Assembly: GCA_963675555.1 (NCBI GenBank)
Contig: OY776681.1
Location: 6,192,461-6,256,460 of the forward strand
DNA: 64,000 nt
Direction: 5' to 3'
DNA from: Leptura quadrifasciata
Taxonomy: Eukaryota > Arthropoda > Insecta > Coleoptera > Cerambycidae
This document shows positions 37,201 through 52,200 of this stretch, one piece after another. A program made the position numbers and the translations under genes. The notes under the pieces are model-generated. The model worked only from the letters and a program-made list of their open reading frames with translations. It was not told the origin of the DNA and ran no database searches. Each line of letters opens with the position of its first letter. The stretch's first letter is position 1.

Positions 37201-40200
37201 AAAAATGGACGGGACCACACCTGCATAGAGTTCTTACCTGTCTTTTATAAGGGGTAACGATTCCAATTTGTTCGGGAAGAACTTTATGTTTTTCATCCTC
37301 GAATTCAAGTTGTATTAGTGCCTGCACGTAGTTCAACACCATATGCATCTCTTTGATATTGAAGTAGCTGGAATAAGAAATGTAGTGTTATTTGGATTAC
37401 TCGATAATGACTAAAAATTTAAGTAAAAAAGCTAAAATCGCTAAGGGACAACACAAAAGATAATATAACAAACCATCACAGAAAGAAAAATAATAATAGT
37501 AATAATAATTGGACAAATGCGCACTGATCCATCTCAAGAGAGGACGCGCAGCTCGTGGACGGAAGCATCTTACACCATCTAGATGCCGGAGAGTCGTACA
37601 CTTACTTGGGTGTCGAGCAACGCTCCACCCAAGAAGTGAGTGTAGTGAAAAACGCTCTCCGCGGCAAGTATCAGCACCTACTCCGACAGATCTGGTCTTC
37701 AGAACTGTCGGGCAAGAACAAGGTGTCTGCTACAAATATGCTTGCCATTCCGATCGTTCTCTACTCTTTCACAGTAGTGAAAATCCGCAATGATGCATCG
37801 TCCGTTCCACGGTTATATCTCCCACGACATCGGGGAGGCCGTGGACTCTTGAGCTTGGAGAATCTCCATAGCAGCATGGTTCTGGATGGAGCATGTAAGG
37901 TCATCAGAAGTTCGGATCCCCTCCTCTGCATGGTCCGAGACCATGAAAATGCAAAGAGGTAGGAGCTTTTCTCTTTAAGGCAGCACGGAGAGCAGCCGAT
38001 GAACTTGGTCTCATCTTCGACGTCGAGCGGGTAAACCCCGACTCTGTTACCGAGTTGGAACCCGTTCGACTAAAAGCCCACATTAGAGCTGCAGAACATA
38101 ACATCCTTCTGCAGCTCCATAAGGATAAGCCATTGCACGGAGTCTTTTATAAAAATATATAAGACCTCGGCTTATCCGAAAGGCTGACCTTCGCCTTTTT
38201 AAGGTCAGCCAGGCTGAAGTCTGAGACCGAGGGATTCATAATGGCTTGCCAAGATGGTGTATTTAACACTCTCGTCTATCAACGTCGTGTCATGGGTATG
38301 GAGGTCCCTGATGTCAGCTGCAGGGCCTGCCGTAGGGCGCCGGAGACTGTAATGCACTTACTGTCGGCTTGCTCGACATACGCAGTCTCGGCCTATATTC
38401 ACAGACACGACGCAGCATTACGAGTGCTTTACTATCATCTAAGGCACTCGTATGGGATAGACGAAACACCAGTGCTGCCTTACGCTCCGGGGGATATTGA
38501 GTCCATTGTGGGGAATGAGAAGTGTCTAATTTATTGGAACTACTCGTTTCCTACCGTCAGGCAAATACAAGCCAACAAGCCTGACATAGTACTCCTCGAC
38601 CACCAACTCAAGACAATGTATGTCGTGGAATTCTCAGCTCCCGCTGAGAGCAACATTGGTACTGATTATAGGAGCCCTCGGTGGAATGAGACAGACGCTG
38701 CTTTCAGAACTAAAGATCATACCGGCATGCCGAGATTCGGCAGAATGCCAAATCAAACTATTACTCCAACAGAATTAAAAATAACTATAACAAGTCCCAT
38801 GAAACTTGAAGAATAGTTAATGAAATCATGGGCCAAGTTAGAAATATAAATATGGCCACAGAAATTAAACAACCCCCAATTCCAGAAGTCGGAGGCTTGT
38901 GCGGAAGGGGATTACACATTAAAAAACGCGGACAACCATATCCTCTGAGTGTCAGCGCCCTAATCCGGTAGCGCGATAGCCAACTCGCGCCTTAACCAAC
39001 GCGGCTAGCGGCTAGACGAAATAAATAGATAAATAGGTATTTTAATTCCTTTTTTTTTAATATAAAATACCCCACCGGATGTAGAGCATGTCAAACAAAT
39101 TAAAATATATAGAAGAGAAAAATTATCGAATTAAAGTTAAAAAAATATTCTCTCTAAATACATTCCTGCAACTATCTGTGGTTTTCATATTAAATATTTG
39201 TTGTAAACATCTTTTTTGCAACTTGAAAATTCTATGTTCATCTGTTACTTCATCTTGAGTAACGTATAAAAATTGTAGTAAATAAGTTATTGCCTTATAC
39301 CGCAAAGAGAAATAACAATGCAGCTACGGACACGTGTTTCGGAGTTATTGCTCCTCTTCAGCGTAGCGTAGCTTAATGAATATCTTATAATGGAGCAAAA
39401 CCAACACGGGTAGGAAAGTACAGTGCACAGTACACACAGTAAGACCATAACTTATTTCTTTACTTAATTATTTAGCCTCATAAACCCCCATCATCTTTTA
39501 CTTAAAGATTGTAATATTTGAGCTTTTCGAACATTTTTTAATTTCAGATTGTTGTTTGTAAATCAAATTGGGAGTATCTTTATCACATCAAGGATATCTT
39601 TTTTTGTCTGTTCTTAGAATCGTGACCGAAAATTATAGACGTAACATCTGCAAATTGAATTATATTATGATTGACGACTTGTGGTAAATAATTTTTGTAC
39701 AGTATATATAGCAAGGGCCCCAGTATTGACCCCTGTGGTACAACTCTTTTGATTAATTTTCTGCCTAATTTAACATGTTGCGTACGGTGTGAGATGATGC
39801 GGATGCTGCACTCTTTTGGCCACTGGGCCGGCATGTCATCAATGTAATGCCGCAAAACATATTTTATTCAAACGGCATGTGCCTCATCAGGATTCGCGCT
39901 ACAATGCTAAATATATGGTAGAAAGGAAAGCGCCGGTCTACTGGCCAATTCGCATAAGCCGGACGGCTTGTGTACCTAAAAAAAACATATCCGACGCCGG
40001 CCCAATGATAAAAATTAAATCTTATAGCCCGGCCGAGTCAGCTTTTTTTTGTACAACCGTACGCAACTTGTTAACCTTGGTTCCACTATCATCGCTTTCT
40101 ATTAGTTGTTGGTGTCTATTTGGTAAAAAAGATTTTATTAGTCGTAATGTAATGCTATCCGCAACAAATTTTAACAATAATTCTCTGCTAAAAATTATTC

Positions 40201-43200
40201 AAAAACATACATACCTTGGGGATCGCCCTTCTCTACATTCTTTGGAAAGGACTGAGCAAAATTCAATAGGACGGCCACTTCGTTGTTTGTTCTTGTTATT
40301 TACTTTTCGACCTTCTCCTTGTAATTTTTCATAGATACATACTTTACCCAGGGGATCGTGCTCTGCTTTTTGAGACATCGCCTATAAAAACAGAATTAAC
40401 GATTTTTTTTTGCAAAAAACTAAAATAAAGCAACATACTTGTAATTGGTCGTCATAAAACAGCTGGTTTGGAATTCGTAGAATTGTGCTGTGCGACCGGA
40501 AGTTAAGCTTGAGCATCGTTATGAAGTTCGAGTTGAGAGTCTTGTACAGTTCCAGGTCCATCAACCGTTCAAGTAGGGATTTCCCTAGAAAATAAGGTAG
40601 AAATTTATTATTTAAAAATAATGAAAAACGAGGAAAAATGCAAGAATTACAAATATGAAAAAAAAATTTAAACTTACCTAGGCCATGGTCACCTGCAGCT
40701 TTGGAAGATGGCGACGGTCCCAGCTGCCTGGGATCTCCGGCTAAAACAACCTGTTTCTTTTTTGCAATCATGCCGATGGCACAGGCAACTTCCGGTTCAC
40801 AGGCCTGCGCAGCTTCGTCGACAAATACCACATCGGGGTGGTACTTTCCGGAGTACCGACCGATGAGTATCAGGGTCGTAACCACTATTCTGCAATTGAC
40901 CAAGTCTTCTGGCAGAACTCTCAAAAAATTATCGCTACCTTTGTTGTAATTCGTATAGTCCATGATATGGGGATTCATGGTTTTCCTAGAACATCAGACA
41001 ATAATTAATATAAGTTTCAAAGTGACAATGGACTAGTTTTTGAAGGTACAAAACTAAAAATTTTAAGATGAAAAAAGGAGAATTGTTTAAAATCACGCAC
41101 TAGGGAGAAAAATTCGTGTTGCAATTATTGATTCCATGCTTGGGGTGTTTACTTAAGGGTATAAACAGGTAACAATATGCATATGAAATAATCTCAGTAC
41201 ATTCTTTTATCGTGATACGGGAACTTGATCTTCTACCGATTTCTTATTTTTTAAACCCCTAATACAATCTAAAACTTCCAATGGATTTGATGGATATATG
41301 AAAATCCATCCAATGATCACAAACAACAAGTCACACATCAAGTTCGAAATAGTTACATAATGTAGCCCAAATAGCATTTGGACGTGGAGCCAGCGTTGTT
41401 GTAAACGACCTGACATCAGCAACCTTGATTTGAACTTAATCTGAAGTCGCAACTAGTAAAAATTTGGTCGGAAGACGGAAAAATGCTATTTGGGAGAAAT
41501 ACTTACACATCCACGGCATTCGACACGATCCTTTTCAACTCGGACGTAGTGCAGTGCTCCATCAATTTTGCCGTCAACATATCACATGCTGCATTGGCAG
41601 GAGCGCACACCAAGATATTTTGCTTGGTTTTCGTTTTTATCTGCAAAATGGCTTCGACAATCGTAACTGTTTTTCCGGTGCCAGGAGGTCCGAATACGAT
41701 GTACGGAGCACCCCTCGATGTATCGTTCAGTATTTTCAGCACTGCGGTCTTTTGCTCCTTGTTAGTAACGATTTGCTGGTTGAAAAATCTAAAATATTTG
41801 TCGCGTTAAAAAAATCATGACAAGAACAAGGTTAAACTAACTCACTCTGTATCCCGTAACGATCGAGTCATACGGACCTCTCTGTCGAGTAACCTAGAAT
41901 CGGGAAACAATTGAGAGAGGTTGTCGTTAGTTACAATCTCTTGGACGCCTGCATGCATCCTCTCTAGAGGCAAACGGCCCAGCACAAATCTTACATCTAA
42001 CTCCATCTGAGGATACCTCTTAATAAATGTGATCAATCTAAGGGAGGAAAATTGATAACGAGTTATTAATCAAATTGACCAATGGTAATCTCCACAACTA
42101 AATGATAATTTGACTACAAACTATAAAAATGACAGTTGCAAAGTAAAGCATATATCAAAGTGTGCAATTTTTTTAGGTTATGCCACTCACATAACCTAAA
42201 AAAAAATTGTGAGAAATGAACTACATTAGTTCTCTTTCAAATTTAATTATGCATTTAAAATTAGGACAAAGAAGAACTTGTTATGCATCACAACACACAC
42301 TCTTTTTTATTGTTAATGTATTCACATTCTGACTTGTCCTATACTTGTATTTCAACAGGTCTAAAGGAAATAGTTATTATTATTATTATTATTACTACAA
42401 AACATCAGCATCTGTTGATTAAGGTTATGTCCAGAAAATAAACACAGGCCGTTTTCAATACCACAATCGTACAAATTCTACTTACTCTTTACTGACATGG
42501 TCGATTTCAATTGTCTTATCGAGTACAGCTTTTATCACCCCCACATACGCCTTATGATCACCATGGACTCTAATTTCTATCATGTCCTTCACTATGACCG
42601 AGGGTCTCTTTTCTGCCAGGCCTGGTACCTCTAGTTCTAGTAAATCTCCCGCCTTAAGTCTCATATAAACCTAAAACACAAAGAATGTTATTCCAGTCCA
42701 TTAAAGTCGAACTGTGTCCTTACATTTTCCATGTTGTATCTCCTCAACATCATAGACTGGCCTACTTCTTCCAACCAAAGTACGTTGTGCCAATATCTAC
42801 TGTAATTATTTGGGGTGACAAACCCTGGTTCCATTTCGCTCCTTAAAAAAAAAAACATATGCAAGTGTTAGCAATCTAACATTTAAAAATATAAGATTCG
42901 TAATATTACCGAACAAAATGGCATTGCCAGACGGTCAGCGATGGATTTGGGTTTTGTGCCGCATAAGGCATAGTTAAATTTGCCGCCCCTGAAGAGTTAA
43001 TTCTCACAATAAAGTAAAACTGTTTTGCTTATAAAAAACTATTAATAAAAACACTGTTATATATCATTTCGCACAGTTATTTATATTGCTCCCGATCCGA
43101 GTTTTACCGCCCTCATCTTGCTGCCCCCTAGGCACGTGCCTACTATGCTTATTGCTAAATCCGCCACTGCAGACTTTACAGGGCAAGGGGGATGAGAGAA

Positions 43201-46200
43201 GAACCAAAAGATTCTAATAAATCACGTTTTAACACCCTTTTGATTCCCAGCCCCGCCACTGGTCTTTTATACAGGATGATTCAGAACGCATCACCCCATA
43301 TAAAACGGACTGTTAACAATCAATAAATGTTACCTGATTTGCGCCATTTTTATGTACAAGTCATTTGGCATTCCAGGGACGTCCTTCAAGCCATATTTGA
43401 AACTAACATATTTATCATTCGGTATTTTGTAATGGATCTTGAATCGCCTGAAAATTAAACATATCGTCATGAGTGGGAAAACATCAAAATAGGATGAAAT
43501 CGAACTGAATACCATTAGAAGAAAATTTAATTTTCAATGGCAAATTATTTGTTGAGAGAGGGGGGAGGGGGAGGGAGGGAGAGAGAGGGAGAGGGGGGGG
43601 GAGAGAGAGAGAGGGGGTATTTTTGTTCCAAATTTATGCAAATACTCTTTTTGACAATTGTTAAATAGTGGTTATTATTCCATTTTACAATTAAATTCAA
43701 TGCAGCAAAATTTCGACGCTTATAAAATTCAACAGGCAAAATCCAGTTACTAGGTACAAAACAATACAATATCTACATAAATTTATACATTTATATACAC
43801 ATATACATACATACACACACTCATATACAGTAATATACACATGCCTGCATATATACAAGACATAAATATAATAAACAAAAAAAAAGTAAAAAAGTTCAAA
43901 AGAGGAAGTAAAAAGATAAATATACAATCAAATACCAAGGAATTAATATAGATATAAATGCACAATGCACATGATATATGTTATGACAATGTAAACGACT
44001 TAAAAATGTAGAGAGATATATACTATGATATAAAAATCACCATCTTAAGGAATATCCATGTCAAAAACAGCTTTTGTAATTGCACTCTCGCTCCAGAAAA
44101 ATATATCAATAATACGGATCAATTTTATAATAATTGGCATACACTCGATACGTGGTTATGTCCAGCACTAATTCTAGGTATTGCAGAGGCTTCTTAAGTC
44201 AAACATTTCCAGCAATTCAGTTTGTGGAAATCCTCTGCGTGGATATTCACAGTTAAGTGTGTACACAGCCAGATTTTAAGAACATGCTGAATTTTCTCTA
44301 ATTGTAAATTGGACTCCACATCATAGAAGCGTATTCTAGGCGAGATCTAACGAAAGTTACATCAGCAACCGATGGGTGGAAATATTTTTAAAACCTTCAC
44401 AGTTACGTATCACAAAATCAAGGCTTTCAAAATCGAAAGCAGTTGTCATTTCTACATGTTTATTGAAAGATACTTTTGGATGGAAATAAACTCCAAGGTC
44501 TTTGATGATATCAGGCCTTATTGCTGGCATTAAGAGGTAAATAGTTTAAACAGCCTTGAAGATTAGCACAACCAATTGATATAATTTTAGATCATCTGTG
44601 TACAGGAGGAAATGGGTGTTATTATCGAAGCTCTCCAAAATATCGTTAATAAACATAACAAAGAAAAGTGGGCCAAGTATCGACCCCTGTGGCACTCCGG
44701 ATTTTTGTAAGAAACTGCCAGATTTATAACCAGACTTAATCAATCTATAGAACTGTTGAAAGAAATTACGGTTTTCTCACAAATATATCAATGAAGTAAA
44801 TTTCCGTAGCAGTACACCTACAAAACTTAAGAATAATTCATCTTTTCGTTTTCTGAGGCGCATATCAAGCACAACTAAATAAATACTTGTTGAATAAAAA
44901 TAAAATGGAAACTTACGCAAGCTTAGACGATGGCGTCCGTAAAGACCTGAAGAATAATGCAGAGATTTATACTGCTCCAGGTAATTTCATTAATACAATT
45001 AATTATCAAAATGTCATAACAACATAATTTTCTAAATTTAATAACATGCTTATTTCGAGACTATGTTATTATTTAAAATTGAAATTACATTCTGGTTTCT
45101 TGTGGGAAATTGGCATTTTTCCCACGTTTGTGGTACCAAAAGAAACATTAGATGTTTTATAAAATATTTTATTTGACTTATTCAACCTATAGAACTGTTG
45201 GAAGAAATTACGGTTTTCTCACAAATATATCAATGAAGTAAATTTCCGTAGCAGAACACCTTACATAACTTAAGAATAATTCATCTTTTCGTTTTCTGGG
45301 GTGCATATGGAGCACAACTAAATAAATACTTGTTGAATAAAAATAAAATGGAAACTTACGCAAGCTTAGACGTTGGCGTCCGTAAAGACCTGAAGAATAA
45401 TGCAGAGATTTATACTGCTCCAGGTAATTTCGTTAATACAATTAATTATCACAATGTCATAACAACATAACTTTCTAAATTTAATAACATGTTTATTTCG
45501 AGACTCTTAACGTTATTATTTAAAATTGAATTTACATTCTGGTTTCGAGTGTCATTTTTCCCACGTTTGTGGTACTAAAGGAAACATTAGATGTTTTATA
45601 AAATATTTGATTTGACTTTAACAAGAAAGTAGTATACAATCGTCTTACAGTTTCCTCAGCAATTATTTTCAATGATAATAAAGAAACTAATTCAAAGTAC
45701 ACTATTTAAATATTTTATTAGGGAAATTTACGGTTGCAAAATAAGATACATTTTTCTATAATAAAAGTTATTCAGAGTTAAGCAAAGACAAGAGGATTTA
45801 GCTTCAATTATATTTCAGTTAAATTGATACCAACTGCTGACCCTGTACCTATTGGCATGTAAGATTTCACAAGAATGTCTTGCTGAGGCTTCTCACAGGC
45901 AATGTATCTAGTTCTCTATGATTGTTCAGTAACTATCCGTAACTATAACTATTCTACTTACTAATGGTCAGTTCTGAATCGGGACTTTTCGACTGTAAAA
46001 TACTTTGACAAATCGTGTTCTATGCTGTTGAGCAGTCATAGACAATTTGGTAGTTGCCATTTGTTTAATTACTTTAGGGAATTTTGCCCAACATTCTACG
46101 ATATTTTAAAAGAGTATATAACCCTCATTTACACTTAAATTCGATGTTGCTAGAAAATTGACATGGTACCTGTCATTTGTTATTTGCATTATATTTTATA

Positions 46201-49200
46201 TTTTAGTGGCAATTGCTGCAACTCCAATTTAAACAAAAATAACACGGAGACTCAATTGCATACCATGGTTTGTATTATTTGCATAGCTATCTCTGAAATA
46301 TATACTGCATGATCATTATTATAGCAACATAAACTTTCCTATAAAATATTTAGACAGTTCTCTTAAATATATGGATTGTTTAACTTCATGTTTGTCTATT
46401 TACTGCAATAATTGTTATAAAATAAATTTACTTATGTGACTGTTGTCCCAACTTTACAATATATGTATTAAAATGGTTTCTGATTTTTCTTTCAACTTTC
46501 TTCTGGAAATACAAGCAGTACACCAAAAATAAATGATAACAATTTGATTTTTTTTTTTTTATACATTTATTTAACGTCGGCCTATTTCCGCTACTGAGGC
46601 CTAACACCGACGCCTGTAGACGAGCTACCCCCAACCAGGAATTTTGCCGAACCTCTTCCCTTAAGAAGAGTAGGGATCTTTTACTTGCCTAACATTAAAT
46701 AACAAGGGACCGACGGCTTTACATCCCCTCCGAAGGATGGTATATCTCCTATACAACCCTCGCCTAAGGTTGTATAGCTTCCGCGCATACACTGATATAC
46801 AAGCCGCTGGAAGATGTGTGAGGCGAGAACGCGGTTTCCGTTGGAATGGTCACCAATCCAAGTACTAACTGCGCCTGTCGTTGCTTTACATCGCATACCG
46901 AAGTATGTACATAGTAAAGACGCACCTACGCTCGCCCCCTAACAATTTGATTTCAATCAACTAAAATCGCAGTGCAATATTGAGTAATAAAAAGAAAAAA
47001 AAATCAAACAATTAATTAATTAGATTTCTCAATTAATAGACAATGCGTTAAATTTTGCAAGGTATTTACATTAAAAGAGTGATTAACTTTCTAAAGTCAT
47101 AGGAAAATAATATCAGATCTGGTAGGAAACCATGATATCAAACTACATATAAAAGGTTACTACAAGCAATCCTAACTTTGCAAAACTAAGACGATCGCAT
47201 AAATGGCCAATTTATACATTTATCTTTAGCTAAAATTGAGATAAATTATTAGAAGGTAGCCTTAACGACTAGGAATTTTCTATAAATTTAATAGGTAGAG
47301 GCGAGGTGTTTCACATAGTAAAACAATTTATATAATTATGAATGAAAAAAACACAAATCTCTCAGGAATACTCACTGGTTTTTGGTTGGTGGCACGGTGA
47401 TCATATGTTTTTCCCAATCGTTGTTGGTGAAAGGACTTTTCGTTGGGGATTCAGGCTCGTAGGCCTGCTCCTCAAGAGAGAAGATCTAGAATTAAAAAGA
47501 AAGAATGCATGTAAAAAAAATGGCCTGGCGTTTGGGTCATGTGGCATTACTAAATTGTACACGACTAACGTGACCTAAACCTAATTGACATGGTCAAATT
47601 ACTGATAGAACATCTATAAAAAGCTGGTAGCCTTACTTATATCAAATATACTAAGGTGTGGTTTATCAAGGCAGGGTTAACTCGTAACTAGAGGATAAAT
47701 GTCAAACAAAACAATGGGTGCCTATTATATTACAATATTTTATAGATAATGGTTTTAAATCAAATACTTTAAAATTAAAGCATGGTGTACCACAAGGGTC
47801 CGTACTGGGCCCCATACTTTTTTTAATATACATCAATGATTTTCCCCAATCTGACTGTCTAATGGCAATATCGATGTATTACTAAACGAGGTACAGCACA
47901 CTGAATTGAATTTGCAGAACTGGCTTATCTCTATAATAAGCTATGTCCAAATGTGTCCAACACAGAAACAATGATGTTTAGTTTGCGCAGTTTGGAAGAA
48001 GTAAATAATCCAGAGTCTATTAAGTTCCTTGGAGTTAATTTAGACTCCAAGTTATTGTGAGAGAATCATGCCATTTGTGTGAGAAAGAAAATCTCCAAAT
48101 ACACTTACTCGTTACGAAACCTTGTTGGCAAAGTTTCACAAAATACCCTAACCACTGCATACCATAGTTTCATCCACTCCACATTATCATATGCGATTCT
48201 AGTCTGGGGACATGCCCCATCTTGTGCTACTGTATTTTCTGCACAGAGAAAAGCAATACGAGTCATTTCTGGACTAAAATACAGAGATGATTGCAAAGAA
48301 CAATATATTGCTTTGAAAGTTATGACTGTACCTTGTACCTATATATACCAGTGTCTGATTCATGTAAAAAAAATGAGAAATCATTTGAAATAGAGACAAT
48401 ATAAACATAAACTTCATCGATTAAATAGAACTAGAGATGGCACTAGCTATTTAAGTTTACAGTTTTATAATGCTTTACCATCAGAAATAAAGTCATTAAA
48501 TGAAAGCAAGTTCAAAATGATCATAAAGAAATATTTACTGAATAATGCTTTTTGTAGCACAAAAGAATTTTTAGATAGTAACTTTTCCTCTATATGTAGA
48601 TTCATGCAGTATTCTAGGTGATAAATTACCATACATGTTATATTTGTTTCATTCGTTGTTAGATCTTTTTCTTAAATAATGTGTGTCATCGGTATAGATA
48701 CTCATGTTTAGTTCGTACTGTTTTTGTTTTATACATTTTATATTTTTACAATTATTTTAACTTTATTAGTATAGAAATTGACGTGTGTAAACACCTATGT
48801 GTATTTTAACACCAATAAAGAATTGAGTTGAATTCATTCGTCCCAAATGTATCTTAGGTTCCCTGATCATAACTGGTATAAATAAGTACAAATTCTAGTG
48901 ACAATAAAAAAAATCCTAGTGCGACATATGACTCCATAATAAACAAATAGATCAACAATGACAGTTGATTAAATTTGGAGTACTAAATGCAGGACAGTTG
49001 CTTCCTTAATTTTTACTACTACTAGCTTTGAGCTAATACAAATAATAAAAAATGTCTACTTACAATGGCTCGTGTAATCGTGAAATCATCAGGAACCTCC
49101 TTGGTTGTTTGGAAAGAAAAAGCAATGGGGATTTTAAAGCTTCCTGAAGGAAAATATCCATACCCGCAACTGATTCGAACTATCACAGTATATTCGGCAC

Positions 49201-52200
49201 CTGAAATAAAGGTTATTTATGACATTTTTTGATCAGAAGTTGAAAAACTGACTATTATTATTACTATTATCCAGTTTTGAAGTACTATTTAACCTTGTTG
49301 GTTTATCTCATGTAAAATCTGAGTTACACAACACAGATAATAAATTTTCTACATTTACATAATATTTTACGATAATAATAATCTTGCCAAGGCCTCCGAT
49401 ATGGCATATTGATAAACAGAATTGAAAAAATAGGAATTGGGGGTCTTACCCTAGATGTAATTGGAAATTACCTACAAGATTGGAAACAATTTGTAAAGAT
49501 ATTAATAAGACTCTCAGTGAACCATGTATGGTGGAAATAGGTGTACTACAAGGTACAGTATTGGGCCCAATTTTGTTCTTAATTTATATAAATGGCATCT
49601 TAGCACTAGAAAATAATATCTTATGCGGGATGATACTATTCTTTTATTCAATAGTAAAGATTCGTAATCAGTTAATAATTGGTGTTCTATTGGATTCAGT
49701 ACTGTAGATACTATCTCCCAACCCTTTGGATGTAGTGATTTTTGTTGCTGAAACCTGCAGATGCATTTTCAAAATATCACTACATTCACCATTATAGATT
49801 TTTATACGTTTTTGAAATGAAGTTGCTACTGTTCTACAATCCAAAACATGAAAGAAAGAAGAATGACCGCTTTTTGATCGATAACACCGGCAATTTTAAA
49901 AACAGTAAAAACTTAAAGACGGGTAGAGATTGGGCAACACGCGGAGCACTTATTATAATTATTTCTGTTCTATTATTTCAAAAAACCTCTAATTTTTTAA
50001 ATTTATTCCTGAATTTTGTATTTGTTGCTCAATAAATCGAAAATGGTTACAAATAGTAGAACTCGCGCTATCTAAATTGCTTTACCCTGTACAAGTCAAA
50101 TTTACAACATACTGTAAATATTAAAAATTATGATTTTATTTATTCAGAAACTAAGAAAATCTTTAATTTTATTTGCATTTATACTATTATAAGGGTATGG
50201 CTTTTTATTGGTTTTTTACAACTAGGAGCAAAAATAAAAATGTAATGGCATTATTGTGGACCCAACCAAAGTCCCTAATCATAAAAATAATTGCTTTTAA
50301 GCATGTTTGCGGAAGGCATGACTGTCCTACATCTGTTATTGGAAATGTTCTTAAAGATAAAAATAAATTAAGACAAAATATGAAAAAATATCACCGTGCA
50401 TTTATAAAATCGTTAAAAATAAAACTATAAACCATATGCTTCCATAATTAGGGCAATAACTATCTAATTGAGTTCCAACTAGAGATCCCATGTTTAACAA
50501 GCTAGAAAGAAACTCCTTGAAATATTCTTTAAACCTCAGCGCTCATAATGATAAAATCCAATGCACTTGAACACATGCGGCGTCTAGGTAGCTGCCTAAG
50601 GTCTCTAAATATCAGAAAATAATTTAACGCTTTCGTTTAAAAATTTGCCATCCAAATATCCCATATATTTCCCGCATTTTTAAGTATACCATAAAAATTC
50701 CGTATAATTCCCAGTCAAGACATGCCATTATGATCTGCTAAACATTAAACTGTTATACGCTGTATTTTTATACACCCAAAATGAGAAGCAGTACGTAAAC
50801 ATTCATATCAAACAAGAACAATTGCAAATGCGTTAATTGAACAAAACCTTTTCATTAAAAATAACAGTAAATGTCAACATCTTGTGACGGTCAAAGGACC
50901 TAAATATTATAATAAGCTTCCCAAATGTGTAAAATCCATAAGTTAATGTAAGAAAATTTGTTTTCCTTACCAGAGACCATATTAAGATAAATTTTTAATA
51001 AAAACATCATCTTGAAAAATAGTTGTACCATCAACAATTGGTTTTTAATCTTAACTTCATTCTATTTCTTTCTTAATTTAGGTGCCGCCTTTCTTGTAGT
51101 TACTTATATTATGTTTATACTAGGTATAAATAAACAAATAGATAAAAAATTAAAAAATACAGTGTAGCAAAAAATGGCGGCCTGGCGGCCAGCCAACCTT
51201 GCATCAAAACATAAATATCCGTTGTTAATACTTACCACTAGGCAACTTAGGATATTTGAAATCTGCTGTGCCAAAATTTCCAAGAGGGTCATACAAACTG
51301 AAGAGTGCGTAAGGGTGCAGCAATTGGGCAGAGGTCAAAATTATGCTGCCGCTCTTTTGCGTATTTTTAATGGTGCAGATGAACTCCATCTCGTTCTTAT
51401 GCAGATAAAAGTTTTGTGGGGTCATCTGCGGAGGAAAAATCATATACACAAATATGTCAAACACATTTATATATAGTAATTCATGTAGATTTTATTTAAA
51501 AAGTGACTGTTATGTGCTGCCCTCTAACAGAGAGGAGTGTAATTACTCCCTGGCCAGTAGGGTGGCGCCATCTGTGGGCCAACTGGTGAACCACCATTTG
51601 GTAGTGCCTAAGAAAACTATAGAGGATTCCAGTACATTCTGGAAAGTTCTACAATGAGATCCTAGACATTCCAAGTGTGTATATAAAGAGGTGAATCCAG
51701 CAGATGGGGGAACAGTTCAGTTAAGTGTACAGTACAGTTCTGGTATACAAGAGACAGTTTTTTGGTTAGATAAGAGTGACAAGTGATCAGAAAAGTAAAG
51801 TACAGTTGTGATTTAAAAGTAGTGAATGTATATTAGATTAAAGTTATTATTAGTTGTGTGATTTTTAAGGATTAACTATTGTAATTTAAGTGATTAATAA
51901 AATTGTGGTTTGTGAAGATTATTTTTGCAAGTTATCTGAACCTGCAGAGTGTTTACTGAGGACTGTAAACACGTAACATTACCAACGAAAAGAAGAACGA
52001 GAAGAGAAGAAAAGGAGAGGAAGAAGAACATTAGAAGGAGGGAGGAGTACTAGAAGGTGCACTAAAAAGTGATTTTAAATTTTCATTCATAAAATACTGA
52101 TTATATTATAATGAAAAAACCTAAATTGAGTGGTATTTCCCATTATACAATAGTGTACTTTACAGAACGATTTTCTTAAAATAATATTTCTGCCCACTCA

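Noticed and set aside
39816..40334. + frame of 172 codons
   Set aside because: It runs antisense over a helicase exon (40215-40381) and intron repeats, with no family match.
42910..42988. Possible helicase exon (ANLTMPYAAQNPNPSLTVWQ) with acceptor and donor
   Set aside because: It is 79 nt, so including it shifts the frame. Exon 43334-43447 joins directly to 42724-42841 (ag + g = Arg) in good phase.
43553..43617. GA-rich stretch as a regulatory GAGA-factor site
   Set aside because: It is a deep-intronic microsatellite with no promoter features nearby.
50173..50430. 85-codon + frame with Cys and His residues
   Set aside because: No recognisable domain, and it lies inside a helicase intron surrounded by LINE pieces.
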